A DNA stretch of 64,000 nucleotides from an uncultured Clostridiaceae bacterium (GCA_947169155.1 CAMVON010000002.1:177726-241725), one strand, 5' to 3'. Shown: positions 35,005 through 44,450, counted from the stretch's first letter. Notes: generated by a model not told the origin, from the letters alone. Numbers and translations are program-made.

Positions 35005-35080
35005 GCGGGAATAGCTCAGTTGATAGAGCGCTGCCTTGCCAAGGCAGAGGTCGCGGGTTTGAGCCCCGTTTCCCGCTCCA
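35005..35080 (+). tRNA. tRNA-Gly (GCC)
   Basis: 76 nt, acceptor stem GCGGGAA/TTCCCGC, anticodon loop TTGCCAA, CCA encoded. Confidence 0.95.
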
Positions 35081-35131
35081 TTTTTTATGTATTTTAGCAT
35101 AAAATATAAAATTTAACATACTATATAGTAT

Positions 35132-35205
35132 GGCAACTTAGCCAAGCGGTAAGGCACGGGTCTGCAACACCCTGATGGTCGGTTCGACTCCGACAGTTGC
35201 CTCCA
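35132..35205 (+). tRNA. tRNA-Cys (GCA)
   Basis: 74 nt, acceptor stem GGCAACT/AGTTGCC, anticodon GCA in CTGCAAC, CCA encoded. Separated from tRNA-Gly by about 50 AT-rich bases. Confidence 0.94.
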
Positions 35206-35211
35206 AATTAG

Positions 35212-35235
35212 TCCAGCATAATGCTGGATTTTTTT
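35212..35235 (+). terminator. Terminator of tRNA cluster 2
   Basis: Stem TCCAGC/GCTGGA closing an ATAAT loop, then seven T. Confidence 0.88.
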
Positions 35236-35271
35236 ATGCAAATTTTTCCAAAAAATCTTTTCTAAAAATCC

Positions 35272-35300
35272 TTTACTAATATAATTTTTAATGGTATCAT
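35272..35300 (+). promoter_or_regulatory. Promoter of the 6S RNA candidate
   Basis: TTTACT (35272-35277), 17-bp spacer, TATCAT (35295-35300) with TGG before it. The predicted start falls at the first base of the RNA closing stem. Confidence 0.65.
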
Positions 35301-35305
35301 ATTAT

Positions 35306-35471
35306 TAGATAGAGAAAACATTTTATGAAAATCTACACTATTTCATACGGGAGTCGGGAATAATGCATGTCTGTGTTGAATGCTCTTAATTTGAGAATCC
35401 TAGGAATTTTGCAACAAGACACCCACCTTTACATAAGGGTTTTATCATTTAAGTTTACTCTATCTTTTTTT
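35306..35471 (+). ncRNA. ssrS: 6S RNA (probable)
   Basis: About 165-nt untranslated unit with its own promoter. The ends pair as a closing stem, AGATAGAG (35307-35314) with CTCTATCT (35458-35465), followed by seven T. The ATTTCATAC segment on the 5' side and the GACACCCACCTTT...AAGGGTTT segment on the 3' side resemble conserved parts of 6S RNA (E. coli has ATTTCATAC and GACACATTCACCTT...AAGGGTT). 6S RNA binds housekeeping RNA polymerase as an open-promoter mimic. SRP RNA, RNase P and tmRNA signatures are absent. Confidence 0.72.
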
Positions 35472-35504
35472 GTGCCTATATGATAATATATATTTGGTGA
35501 TTAT

Positions 35505-36827
35505 ATGGAAAAAGGAATATTACTTCCAATATTTTCTCTACCAAGTAAATATGGAGTAGGAGATTTTGGCAAAGAAGCATATGAATTTATAGATATTTTA
35601 AGTGAAAATAATATAAAATATTGGGAAATCTTACCAATAAATGATGGAGGACAATATCCATATTCTCCAAGAAGTTATTATGCATTAAATAAAACATATA
35701 TATCTATAGATTTTTTAATAGATTTAGGACTAATAAAAAATGTAGAGTTTAGACAAAAAAGTAGTCGCATTACATATGATGATTTCAAAGAAAAAATGTA
35801 TAAAGAGGCATATTCAAATTTTAAAAAAGATAATGAATACTTCAAATTTGCAAATAGCAAGAACATTCAAGAATATGCACTATTTATGAAAGAAGAATAT
35901 AATCAAGAAATAGACTATACTTTATTTTTACAATATATTTTAGATAAACAGTGGAAAGAATTGAAAGAGTATGCAAATGTTCATGGAGTAAGAATAATTG
36001 GAGATATGCCAATATACCCAGACTTTCATTCATCTGAAGTTAAATATCATCAAAGATATTATGATGTAAAAGACGGAAAAATGGAATTTGTATCTGGTGC
36101 TTCACCAGACTGTTTTAGTGCTGAAGGTCAAAAATGGGGACATCCACTATACAACTTTGAAGAAATAGAAAAAGGCAATTTTAAATACTTAATAGATAGA
36201 TATAAAGAATTTCTAAAAAGATATGACATTATACGAATTGATCACTTTAGAGCTTTTGATTCATACTTTAAAATACCAATAAATGAACCTGCAATTTCTG
36301 GTCATTATGAAAAAGGACCAGGAAATAAATTTTTCAATGAATTATTTAAAATTACAACAAGTGATAGATTTATAGTTGAGGATTTAGGGGATATAACTAA
36401 AAGTGTAGAAGAATTAAGAGATAATTATAATTTTACTAAAATGAAAATATTACAATATACGCTTAACCCAAATACGAAAAAAGATGAATATAATAATTCA
36501 AAAAATATGGTTGTATACACAGGAAATCATGATAACAACACAATAATTGGATGGTATAACAAATTAACAGATGAACAAAAAGAAAACATTAAATCTTTTT
36601 TAATAGAAAACGATTCATTTAAACTTGGAGATAAAATTAATGAGGCAATTATTAAATATGCATTAAAATCTAATGCAAAATATGTTATAATACCTGTACA
36701 AGATATTTTAGGACTAGATGAAAGTGCAAGAATTAATCTCCCAGGTCACGAGTTTGAAAACAATTGGTCATGGGAAATGGTAGATTTTAATGAATTTAAA
36801 GAAAAAATAAAAATACTTAATCTATAG
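35505..36827 (+). CDS. malQ: 4-alpha-glucanotransferase
   Basis: GH77 enzyme (amylomaltase) that transfers glucan segments between malto-oligosaccharides. Conserved motifs: IIGDMPIYP, the nucleophile region IIRIDHFRAFDSY, the acid/base FIVEDLGDIT and the GNHDNNT stabiliser. 440 aa, somewhat shorter than the usual ~500. RBS GGTGAT at 3-nt spacing. No other glycogen or maltose genes are near. Confidence 0.93.
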   Translation: MEKGILLPIFSLPSKYGVGDFGKEAYEFIDILSENNIKYWEILPINDGGQYPYSPRSYYALNKTYISIDFLIDLGLIKNVEFRQKSSRITYDDFKEKMYKEAYSNFKKDNEYFKFANSKNIQEYALFMKEEYNQEIDYTLFLQYILDKQWKELKEYANVHGVRIIGDMPIYPDFHSSEVKYHQRYYDVKDGKMEFVSGASPDCFSAEGQKWGHPLYNFEEIEKGNFKYLIDRYKEFLKRYDIIRIDHFRAFDSYFKIPINEPAISGHYEKGPGNKFFNELFKITTSDRFIVEDLGDITKSVEELRDNYNFTKMKILQYTLNPNTKKDEYNNSKNMVVYTGNHDNNTIIGWYNKLTDEQKENIKSFLIENDSFKLGDKINEAIIKYALKSNAKYVIIPVQDILGLDESARINLPGHEFENNWSWEMVDFNEFKEKIKILNL

Positions 36828-36836
36828 GAGGAAAAG

Positions 36837-37358
36837 GTGAAAAAAATATACATAATCCTTACGCAGACAGGATCAGTAGTATCACGAATAGTTAAAGTAT
36901 ATACAAGAAAAAAATATGGACATGTTTCTATTTCACTAGATAGAGAACTTAAGAACATGTATAGTTTTGGAAGACTAAAAGCCACAAATCCATTTATTGG
37001 AGGATTTGTACATGAAAGTCAAAAACATGGTACTTTTTATAAATTTAAAGATACAACTGCAACAATTTATTCATTAGAGATAGAAGATGAAAAATATGAG
37101 AAGTTAAAGAATGAAATAGATACTTTTAAAAAGACAAGAAGAGAATATAGCTTTAATGCAATAGGACTATTTGCTGTTGCAGCACATTTAAAAATAAAGA
37201 GAAAAAATAAATACTACTGTGCAGAATTTGTACAAGAATTATTACAAAGAGCTGGAGTTCATAATGAATTTCCAAATATCATTAAGCCTGAAGACTTCTT
37301 AAAAATACCAGGACTTAAACTGGAGTATGACGGATATTTAAGAGATTATAAAGTATAA
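36837..37358 (+). CDS. Permuted papain-like (YiiX/NlpC-P60-type) protein
   Basis: 173 aa. A histidine in KKYGHVSISLD and a cysteine in YYCAEFVQELL, with His before Cys, fit the permuted NlpC/P60 (YiiX/YebB-like) fold of amidases and peptidases. No signal peptide is visible. GTG start after AGGAGG at 36826-36832; 9 bp after malQ, hence cotranscribed. Substrate unknown. Confidence 0.7.
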   Translation: MKKIYIILTQTGSVVSRIVKVYTRKKYGHVSISLDRELKNMYSFGRLKATNPFIGGFVHESQKHGTFYKFKDTTATIYSLEIEDEKYEKLKNEIDTFKKTRREYSFNAIGLFAVAAHLKIKRKNKYYCAEFVQELLQRAGVHNEFPNIIKPEDFLKIPGLKLEYDGYLRDYKV

Positions 37359-37366
37359 TAATTAAA

Positions 37367-37395
37367 GGAGATAATTGTAAAATTATCTCTTTTTT
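37367..37395 (+). terminator. Terminator of the malQ unit
   Basis: Perfect stem GAGATAATT/AATTATCTC, 4-nt loop, T-run. Confidence 0.88.
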
Positions 37396-37396
37396 C

Positions 37397-37425
37397 TTTA
37401 CAATTTTTCTGTTTTGCAATAAAAT
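37397..37425 (+). promoter_or_regulatory. Promoter of the DnaB-like gene
   Basis: TTTACA (37397-37402), 17-bp spacer, TAAAAT (37420-37425). Confidence 0.6.
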
Positions 37426-37449
37426 TTTAGTGTAAGAGGTGATAATTAA

Positions 37450-39231
37450 ATGGATGAAAACGAAAAGAGACTCGGAAAATTTGGTTTTGATGCTAAAGGA
37501 ATGAGACATTCAACAGGTAATGTAAAAGAACAATTAGATGAAATTATGAATGATGAACTATTAAAAGAGGCGTTTCGTAAACTAAAAGAAAATCCAGAAG
37601 AAAGAAAGGATTATATTGCTCCCGGTGCCACAGCAAAAGAAAAAAATGAGATAAAAGCTTCAGATGAAGGGTATACAATTGAACAGTTAATAGATAAAGA
37701 ATGTGGTGAAAAATATCCAGAAGAATTAAGAAGATTAGATTTAGAATTAATATATACTGGACTATTAATAGACAATCCAGCTGCTATTAGTATGTATTAT
37801 TTTGTTGCACCACTTTGTCTTTTTGCAGATCCTAGAATGATAAACATATACAAAGGAATATTATTTACAGAAGGTGAAGCATATGCTCCTGCTATTGCAA
37901 AAGAAAACTTTAATTTTGCAAGTGAAGGCGGAGATGTATATGCATTAAAGAAAGAATTAAAAAAAGCTGTATTAAAGGGCAATTATAACTTTGAAAAAAT
38001 ATATACAGAATTAATGAAAATATTCATCCTAAGAAAAGCATATAATGGCATACCTATTGCAGAAATTAAAGCAAAAGTTGCTGCAATAACAAAATATGAA
38101 TTGTATGATACAATGACTTCAGAAGAAGTTGAAGCAGCAATTGAACAAATCACTGCTACAGCTAAGTTTAAAAGCTCAATATTAAACACTGGTGTGACAG
38201 AATTCTTAGTAAAAGGAGATAACTCTTTAACAGGAGGATTGAGACTTCCATTCCCTATACTTAACCAAGTATTTAAAGGCGTAAGAAAAGGTGAAACAAT
38301 GGCCTTCGCTATGCCATCTAACTCTGGTAAATCTAGACTTACAACATATATGGCAGCATATATTGCTTTTATCCATAAAAAGAAAGTTCTAGTAATATCA
38401 AATGAGATGTCAGAAGAAAAAATTAAGCTTTGTTTAATTACAACTATAGTAAATAATGCTGAAATACAAGGCTTACATGGTCAAAAAATTAGAAAAACAG
38501 AAAATCAAATGCTTGAATGTAAATATAGACCAGACAATCCTGCAGATGTAAAAGTAGATGATGAAGGATTTGTATTAAAAGAACCTGGAGAAACACAAGA
38601 ACAATTTATACAAAGATTAACAAGAGTATCAACTGAGTTTAATCAAGTAACTGCAGCTACAGATTGGCTAGATAAAGAAATAAATAACTCAATTTACTTT
38701 ATTAATATAACAGATCACACAAATGACGAATTAAAGAAAGTTATAACAAACTATTATTATAGATATAAAATCGAGTACATGTTCTATGATACTCTAAAGA
38801 CAGATACAGCAAATATTGGTAATGGAGAAGAGATTAAAAAGACTGCAACTATTCTTTCAAATCTTGCTCAAAATCTTGGAATTTTTATATGTTCTTCATT
38901 ACAATTAACTGAAACTTCAACACTTCCAGTAAATTTAACAATTAATGATTTAGCTGTTTCTCGTACTGTAAAAGAAGTATTAGATACTTTAATGCTTGTA
39001 AAACAAATTCAAAGAGAAAACTTAGAAGATTATGAGTACTCTGAAGAAGAAGTAGCAGAAAAAGGGACAACTCTTGAAAAATTTAAGGACCCAGATGTAA
39101 GATACTATTCATTTGTAGTAGATAAGAATAGAGCCGGCCCTAAACCAAAAGTTGTATTTAGATTAAACCTTGCATACAATGAATGGTTTGAACTTGGATA
39201 CGTTAGACTAAAAGATAAAAAAGATAATTAA
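37450..39231 (+). CDS. Divergent DnaB-like (SF4 RecA-fold) ATPase
   Basis: Residues 92-140 resemble the DnaB N-terminal domain (LDLELIYTGLLIDNPAA). Residues ~255-540 form a RecA-type core: Walker A AMPSNSGKS (287-295), the SNEMSEEK motif with a catalytic-type Glu (E319), Walker B-like YMFYD (D447) and ICSSLQLT matching the DnaB LSQLxR motif. 593 aa against ~450 for normal DnaB, with an extra N-terminal region (1-90) and a ~60-residue insertion (340-415). Sequence around the motifs differs strongly from replicative DnaB. It may be a specialised helicase or DNA-loading ATPase. No phage or plasmid genes flank it. RBS AGAGGTGAT. Confidence 0.75.
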   Translation: MDENEKRLGKFGFDAKGMRHSTGNVKEQLDEIMNDELLKEAFRKLKENPEERKDYIAPGATAKEKNEIKASDEGYTIEQLIDKECGEKYPEELRRLDLELIYTGLLIDNPAAISMYYFVAPLCLFADPRMINIYKGILFTEGEAYAPAIAKENFNFASEGGDVYALKKELKKAVLKGNYNFEKIYTELMKIFILRKAYNGIPIAEIKAKVAAITKYELYDTMTSEEVEAAIEQITATAKFKSSILNTGVTEFLVKGDNSLTGGLRLPFPILNQVFKGVRKGETMAFAMPSNSGKSRLTTYMAAYIAFIHKKKVLVISNEMSEEKIKLCLITTIVNNAEIQGLHGQKIRKTENQMLECKYRPDNPADVKVDDEGFVLKEPGETQEQFIQRLTRVSTEFNQVTAATDWLDKEINNSIYFINITDHTNDELKKVITNYYYRYKIEYMFYDTLKTDTANIGNGEEIKKTATILSNLAQNLGIFICSSLQLTETSTLPVNLTINDLAVSRTVKEVLDTLMLVKQIQRENLEDYEYSEEEVAEKGTTLEKFKDPDVRYYSFVVDKNRAGPKPKVVFRLNLAYNEWFELGYVRLKDKKDN

Positions 39232-39243
39232 TAAATATTATAA

Positions 39244-39275
39244 ATAAGTGGTAGAAATACCACTTATATTTTTTG
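39244..39275 (+). terminator. Terminator
   Basis: Perfect 10-bp stem ATAAGTGGTA/TACCACTTAT capped by a GAAA tetraloop, followed by a T-rich tract. Confidence 0.88.
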
Positions 39276-39293
39276 TAAATTTTTGTTAGGTGC

Positions 39294-39322
39294 TTGACAA
39301 TTTTAAGCCTAAGCATTACAAT
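39294..39322 (+). promoter_or_regulatory. Promoter of the marR-ABC operon
   Basis: TTGACA (39294-39299), 17-bp spacer, TACAAT (39317-39322). Half-sites GCCTAAG (left) and TAAGGC (right) flank the -10 imperfectly and could be a MarR operator. Confidence 0.7.
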
Positions 39323-39365
39323 ATAAAACGTAAGGCAACATACAATTTTTTTGGAGGTGATTATT

Positions 39366-39803
39366 TTGGAAAAAAGAGTATTATTTCAAATTAAAAGTTT
39401 AGATAAAGAAATATTTAGAATATTAATGGACGGCGAAGAAAACTGTAATAAAAAACCAACGCCAACACAAATGCATATTATTAAATATATTTTAGATAAT
39501 CCACAAAAAGTAATTCATCAAAGTGAATTAGAAGAGGTGTTGAATTTAAGAAGAGCAACAGTATCTGGAGTTCTTCAAACTATGGAATCAAACGGATTAA
39601 TAACTAGAGTTGTAGATTTAAAAGATACAAGAACAAAGAAGATAATTTTAGATGAGAAAACAAAAGAAGTATTTTTAAAGAACAAAGAAAAATTAGACAA
39701 TTTAGAAAAAGTAGTAAAGAAAGGAATATCTAAAGAAGAACTTAATACTTTTTTTGAAGTAATAGAAAAAATGAAAGAAAATATTAAAGAATATAGAGAA
39801 TAA
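39366..39803 (+). CDS. MarR family transcriptional regulator
   Basis: Winged-helix repressor, 145 aa. DNA-binding segment ELEEVLNLRRATVSGVLQTMESNGLI and wing VDLKDTRTKKI fit the family. An in-frame TTG at 39351 overlaps the ribosome site GGAGGTGAT, so the TTG at 39366 is the true start. Lies 15 bp before the ABC pair, which it probably represses in response to a ligand. Confidence 0.88.
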   Translation: MEKRVLFQIKSLDKEIFRILMDGEENCNKKPTPTQMHIIKYILDNPQKVIHQSELEEVLNLRRATVSGVLQTMESNGLITRVVDLKDTRTKKIILDEKTKEVFLKNKEKLDNLEKVVKKGISKEELNTFFEVIEKMKENIKEYRE

Positions 39804-39818
39804 AGAAAGGATAAATAT

Positions 39819-41576
39819 ATGTTTAAATTACTAAAAAATCTTAATAGAAAAGACTGGCTTTTAGCATTTTGCTGTTTAATACTTGTTGTAAGCCAAGTAT
39901 ATTTTGATTTAAAAATGCCAGATTATATGTCTCAAATTACAAGACTTGTTCAAACTGAAGGAAGTAAAATGTCTGACATATTAATAAATGGTGCTTATAT
40001 GTTAGCATGCGCTCTTGCAAGTTTTGTTTTAATGAGTATAGCTGGATATTTTGCAGCAACAGTTTCATCAAACTTCTCAATGAGAACAAGAAAGAAACTT
40101 TTTGATAAAGTAGAATCATTAGATACAGCTGAGGTAAAACAATTTTCTACAAGCAGTCTTATTACAAGAACAACAAATGATATTACACAAATTCAAATGG
40201 TTGTAGCAATGGGACTACAACTTATGATTAAAGCGCCTGTAACAGCAGTATGGGCTGTATTAAAAATATTAGGAAAAGGATGGCAATGGAGTCTAGCTAC
40301 TGCAATTGGTGTAGTAATACTATTAACAGTAATAGCTATACTTAGCTCAATAGTTGTGCCAAAATTTAAAATAATTCAAAAATTAATTGATAGATTAAAT
40401 GGAGAAACTAGAGAAAATCTAACAGGTATAAGAGTAGTAAGAGCGTTTAATGCCGAAAAATACCAAGAAGAGAAATTCCAAAATACAAATTCAAAACTTA
40501 CTAAACAATTAATATTCAATCAAAAAATGTTTTCAATTATGCAACCAACAATGAATATGGTTATGCATACATTAACATTATCAATATACTTTATTGGGGC
40601 AATATTAATTAGTAATTCAGTATTTGCAGATAAACTAACTATATTTAGTAATATGGTTGTATTTAGTTCATACTCAATGCATGTAATAATGTCATTTCTA
40701 ATGCTTGCAATGATATTTATGATGCTTCCTCGTGCTCAAGTTAGTGCAGATCGTATTAATGAGGTTTTAAATACTAAAGTTACTATAAAAGATGGAGATA
40801 AAACTCAAGGAAAAGAAATTGGAACAGTAGAATTTAGAGATGTTTCATTTAAATATCCAGATGCAGATGAATATTTACTTCGTAACATTTCATTTAAAGC
40901 AAACAAAGGAGATATAATAGCTTTTATAGGCTCAACAGGTAGTGGTAAATCTACACTAATTAACTTAATTCCAAGATTTTATGATGCAACAGAAGGTGAA
41001 GTACTTGTAGATGGTATAAATGTAAAAGAATATAAACTTGAAGCATTATATAATAAACTTGGATATATACCACAAAAAGCTGTACTATTTAGTGGAACTG
41101 TAACTTCAAATGTGTCATATGGAGATAATGGCAAAGAAGGTACAACACAAGAACAAGTTAAAGAGGCAATTAGAGTTGCTCAAGCAACCGAATTTGTTGA
41201 AAAAATGGACGATGGTTATAATGAGTATATAGCACAAGGCGGAACTAACGTTTCAGGAGGTCAAAAACAAAGATTAGCAATTGCACGTGCTATAGCTAGA
41301 AATCCTGAAATATATATTTTTGATGACTCTTTTTCAGCACTAGACTATAAAACAGATGCAAAACTTAGAAAAGAATTAAAAGAATATACTAAAGATGCAA
41401 CTTGTCTAATAGTTGCACAAAGAATTGGTACTATAATGAATGCAGACAAAATTGTAGTATTAGATGAAGGAAGAGTGGCAGGTATTGGAACTCACAAAGA
41501 GTTGCTAAAAACTTGTGAAGTGTATGAGCAAATTGCTCTATCTCAATTATCTAAGGAGGAACTAGAAAATGGCTAA
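39819..41576 (+). CDS. ABC exporter half-transporter, subunit 1 (degenerate NBD)
   Basis: Membrane domain (about residues 1-310) fused to an ATPase domain, 585 aa. Walker A GSTGSGKST, signature NVSGGQKQR, Walker B IYIFDDSFSALD. The residue after the Walker B Asp is Asp instead of the catalytic Glu, as in the degenerate half of heterodimeric exporters (BmrC/EfrA type). Overlaps the partner gene by 8 bp. Confidence 0.92.
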   Translation: MFKLLKNLNRKDWLLAFCCLILVVSQVYFDLKMPDYMSQITRLVQTEGSKMSDILINGAYMLACALASFVLMSIAGYFAATVSSNFSMRTRKKLFDKVESLDTAEVKQFSTSSLITRTTNDITQIQMVVAMGLQLMIKAPVTAVWAVLKILGKGWQWSLATAIGVVILLTVIAILSSIVVPKFKIIQKLIDRLNGETRENLTGIRVVRAFNAEKYQEEKFQNTNSKLTKQLIFNQKMFSIMQPTMNMVMHTLTLSIYFIGAILISNSVFADKLTIFSNMVVFSSYSMHVIMSFLMLAMIFMMLPRAQVSADRINEVLNTKVTIKDGDKTQGKEIGTVEFRDVSFKYPDADEYLLRNISFKANKGDIIAFIGSTGSGKSTLINLIPRFYDATEGEVLVDGINVKEYKLEALYNKLGYIPQKAVLFSGTVTSNVSYGDNGKEGTTQEQVKEAIRVAQATEFVEKMDDGYNEYIAQGGTNVSGGQKQRLAIARAIARNPEIYIFDDSFSALDYKTDAKLRKELKEYTKDATCLIVAQRIGTIMNADKIVVLDEGRVAGIGTHKELLKTCEVYEQIALSQLSKEELENG

Positions 41577-43626
41577 CGAAAATAATACAAATACAACAAA
41601 AAATACTCCTCCTAGAGGTCCAATGGGTGGAGGAAGAGGCGAAAGACTAAGTAATCCTGGAGAAAAAGCAAAAGATTTTAAAGGAGCAGTAAAAAGATTA
41701 TTTACAGAACTTAATAGATACAGAATACTAATGATTGTATCTTTAATACTTGCTGTAGCTAGTGCTGTAATATCTACAATTGCACCAGATAAACTTTCAA
41801 ATCTTGCAAATAGTATTTCTAAAGGATTAATGGTAAATACTCAAAATATTCAAGTTATTAAAACTGGATTAGAAAAATATCCAAATTTAGAAAATATAGA
41901 AATTGGTTCTACTATAATTTCAGTAGAAGATCAATATAAAATGATAAGCATAATGAGTACAATGAATGAAAATTCTACATCTCAAGATTTATATGCAAAA
42001 GTAGATGAACTACCAGAAAGTGTAAAAACTGTAATTGAACCTAAAATGGATATGGATGAAGTAAGAAAAATAGCACTTGGTCTATTCATCATGTACACAA
42101 TAAGTGCATTATTCATGTTTATTCAGTCTTTAGCAATGACAGATGTATCAAACAAATTTGCAAGAGATTTAAGAAAAAAGATATCTAAAAAAATTAATAA
42201 ATTACCACTTAGTTATTTTGACCAACACTCAACAGGAGATATTTTATCTCGTGTAACAAATGATGTAGATACAATAGCACAATCTATGAACCAATCACTT
42301 GCAACATTATTTACTAGTACAGTACTATTTGTAGGCTCAATTTTTATGATGTTTTATACAAATTGGATTATGGCATTAACAGCAATACTAAGTAGTGCAA
42401 TAGGTTTTATGGGTGTAGGAAAAATACTTAAAAAATCACAAAAATACTTTGTAGCAAGACAAACAGAACTAGGAAATCTAAATGGACATATAGAAGAAGT
42501 TTATTCAGGATTAAATGTAGTAAAAGTTTATAATGGAAAAAAAGAAGCAGATAAAACTTTTGATATACTAAATAATAAAGTAAGAGAGACTAACCAAAAG
42601 AGTCAATTTTTATCTGGACTAATGCATCCACTTATGGGATTTATTGGAAATTTAGGATATGTAATGGTATGTATAGTAGGTGCTCTTCTTACTATGAATA
42701 ATATTATTACTTTTGGAGTAATTGTAGCCTTTATGATATACGTAAGACTATTTACAAATCCTTTATCTCAAATAGCACAAGCATTAACTTCACTTCAATC
42801 TACAGCAGCTGCAGGAGAAAGAGTATTTGAGTTCCTAGATGAAAAAGAAATGTCTAAACAAAACGAATGCAAAAAACACTTAAATAAAGAAGATGTAAAA
42901 GGAAAAATAGAATTTGAACACGTAGTATTTCAATATGATAATAACGATAAACCAACAATAAAAGACTTTACAGCAACAGCTCTACCTGGTCAAAAAATTG
43001 CTATAGTAGGACCAACTGGTGCGGGTAAAACTACAATGGTAAATCTTTTAATGAAATTCTATGAGATTCAATCTGGAGATATAAGAATAGACGGAGTATC
43101 TACAAAAGACTTAACAAGAGAAAATATTCATGAACTATTTACTATGGTACTTCAAGACACATGGCTATTTGAAGGAACTATTAAAGAAAATATTGCATAT
43201 AATAGGGATAATGTAACAGATGAACAAATTAAAGAGGCATGTAAAGAAGTAGGAATTGCACACTTTATCAAAACATTGCCTAATGGATATAACTCTAAAT
43301 TAAGTGAAAATGATAGTATATCTGCAGGACAAAGACAATTATTAACTATAGCAAGAGGTATGCTTGAAAACGCTCCATTCTTAATATTAGATGAAGCTAC
43401 ATCTAATGTAGATACAAGAACAGAAGAACTTGTACAAAAAGCTATGGATAAATTATCTGAAGGAAAAACTTCATTTATTATTGCTCACAGACTTTCTACA
43501 ATTAGAAATGCAGATTTAATATTAGTTATGCAAGAAGGAAATATTGTTGAACAAGGAAACCATGAAGAATTAATGCAAAAAGGTGGAGCATATGCACAAT
43601 TATATAATTCACAATTTGAATTATAA
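41569..43626 (+). CDS. ABC exporter half-transporter, subunit 2 (canonical NBD)
   Basis: 685 aa. A Gly/Arg/Pro-rich N-terminal extension (TPPRGPMGGGRGE) precedes the membrane domain, which also has a ~110-residue extracytoplasmic insertion after helix 1. Walker A GPTGAGKTT, signature SISAGQRQL, Walker B FLILDEATSNVD with intact Glu. Forms a heterodimeric drug/peptide exporter with the preceding gene; MarR control suggests induction by toxic compounds. Substrate not visible. Confidence 0.92.
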   Translation: MANENNTNTTKNTPPRGPMGGGRGERLSNPGEKAKDFKGAVKRLFTELNRYRILMIVSLILAVASAVISTIAPDKLSNLANSISKGLMVNTQNIQVIKTGLEKYPNLENIEIGSTIISVEDQYKMISIMSTMNENSTSQDLYAKVDELPESVKTVIEPKMDMDEVRKIALGLFIMYTISALFMFIQSLAMTDVSNKFARDLRKKISKKINKLPLSYFDQHSTGDILSRVTNDVDTIAQSMNQSLATLFTSTVLFVGSIFMMFYTNWIMALTAILSSAIGFMGVGKILKKSQKYFVARQTELGNLNGHIEEVYSGLNVVKVYNGKKEADKTFDILNNKVRETNQKSQFLSGLMHPLMGFIGNLGYVMVCIVGALLTMNNIITFGVIVAFMIYVRLFTNPLSQIAQALTSLQSTAAAGERVFEFLDEKEMSKQNECKKHLNKEDVKGKIEFEHVVFQYDNNDKPTIKDFTATALPGQKIAIVGPTGAGKTTMVNLLMKFYEIQSGDIRIDGVSTKDLTRENIHELFTMVLQDTWLFEGTIKENIAYNRDNVTDEQIKEACKEVGIAHFIKTLPNGYNSKLSENDSISAGQRQLLTIARGMLENAPFLILDEATSNVDTRTEELVQKAMDKLSEGKTSFIIAHRLSTIRNADLILVMQEGNIVEQGNHEELMQKGGAYAQLYNSQFEL

Positions 43627-43647
43627 TAATAAAATAATCAAAAAATG

Positions 43648-43678
43648 GCGACAAATCTAGTATTTGTCGTCTTTTTTT
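43648..43678 (+). terminator. Terminator of the ABC operon
   Basis: Stem CGACAAAT/ATTTGTCG, 5-nt loop, then TCTTTTTTT. Confidence 0.88.
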
Positions 43679-43699
43679 GTGAAAGGTACGTGAAAAAGG

Positions 43700-43729
43700 T
43701 AGACTCACTTATGTTTACCATGTTATAAT
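43700..43729 (+). promoter_or_regulatory. Promoter of the 216-aa gene
   Basis: TAGACT (43700-43705), 18-bp spacer, TATAAT (43724-43729) with TGT before it. A second TATAAT lies at 43755-43760. Confidence 0.6.
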
Positions 43730-43799
43730 AAAAGTGCGTAAAATATAGGTAAGATATAATTTAATTAAGTTGTATTGTTTAAAAAAGGAGAGTGATAAT

Positions 43800-44450
43800 A
43801 TGAAGAAAGTGCGTATTGAGAATTTCGCATTAGTAGCATATGTTGAGGAGTCAGATATTAGAGCACTAAAAAAACTAGAGTATTGTGGAAGAACACAAGA
43901 CGAGAAAGGAAGAATAGTAAGCACAGTAAGACCGGAAGTCCCAGACGAAGTCTTTCAAGAAATTGAGGATGGACTTGAAGTTCAACCAATTGAAGACACC
44001 AAATATTTAAAATTTAAAAACATACATGCTGTAAATTATATCAAAGGCGCGCACTTTATACCCAATGAGGATTTCTTAGACAAAGAAGTCACTCGCGAAG
44101 ATCTTGAAGCTATGCTCGAAAAATCTAAGACAGATTATGAGTATATACTTGAAACATTGCGTAAGCTTTATGCAAAAGAGCAAATTTCAGAGGAAGAAAT
44201 TATAACATTAAGCCAGTGTGATGCTTTAAGTGTACGCTTAACTAGAGATGCTGTAAAGGCAGCATATGCAAATGATGATTTTGCAAGTGAGCTTCAGTAT
44301 ATTATTTGTGAAGAAGCAATAATTGTTCAAGCAGAGCATTATATGGATTCACTAAACACATACTGGAGACAAAAGGGTCACTTGAAGCCTGCACAAAGAC
44401 CAATGGCAAAAGTATTATCAAGATTTCGCAAAGCATTTGGAGGGAAGTAA
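43800..44450 (+). CDS. Hypothetical 216-aa protein
   Basis: I recognise no family. The start is the ATG at 43800 after AAGGAGAGTGAT; the frame is open further upstream without a better site. Soluble, acidic N-terminal half and a helical C-terminal half ending in a basic tail (RPMAKVLSRFRKAFGGK). Codon use includes more GCG, CGC and GTC codons than neighbours, so its history may differ. Monocistronic. Confidence 0.8.
   Translation: MKKVRIENFALVAYVEESDIRALKKLEYCGRTQDEKGRIVSTVRPEVPDEVFQEIEDGLEVQPIEDTKYLKFKNIHAVNYIKGAHFIPNEDFLDKEVTREDLEAMLEKSKTDYEYILETLRKLYAKEQISEEEIITLSQCDALSVRLTRDAVKAAYANDDFASELQYIICEEAIIVQAEHYMDSLNTYWRQKGHLKPAQRPMAKVLSRFRKAFGGK

Noticed and set aside
37450..39231. Prophage or plasmid replication module around the DnaB-like gene
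   Set aside because: Neighbours are malQ, a papain-like gene and a MarR-ABC exporter operon; no integrase, primase or capsid genes are present.
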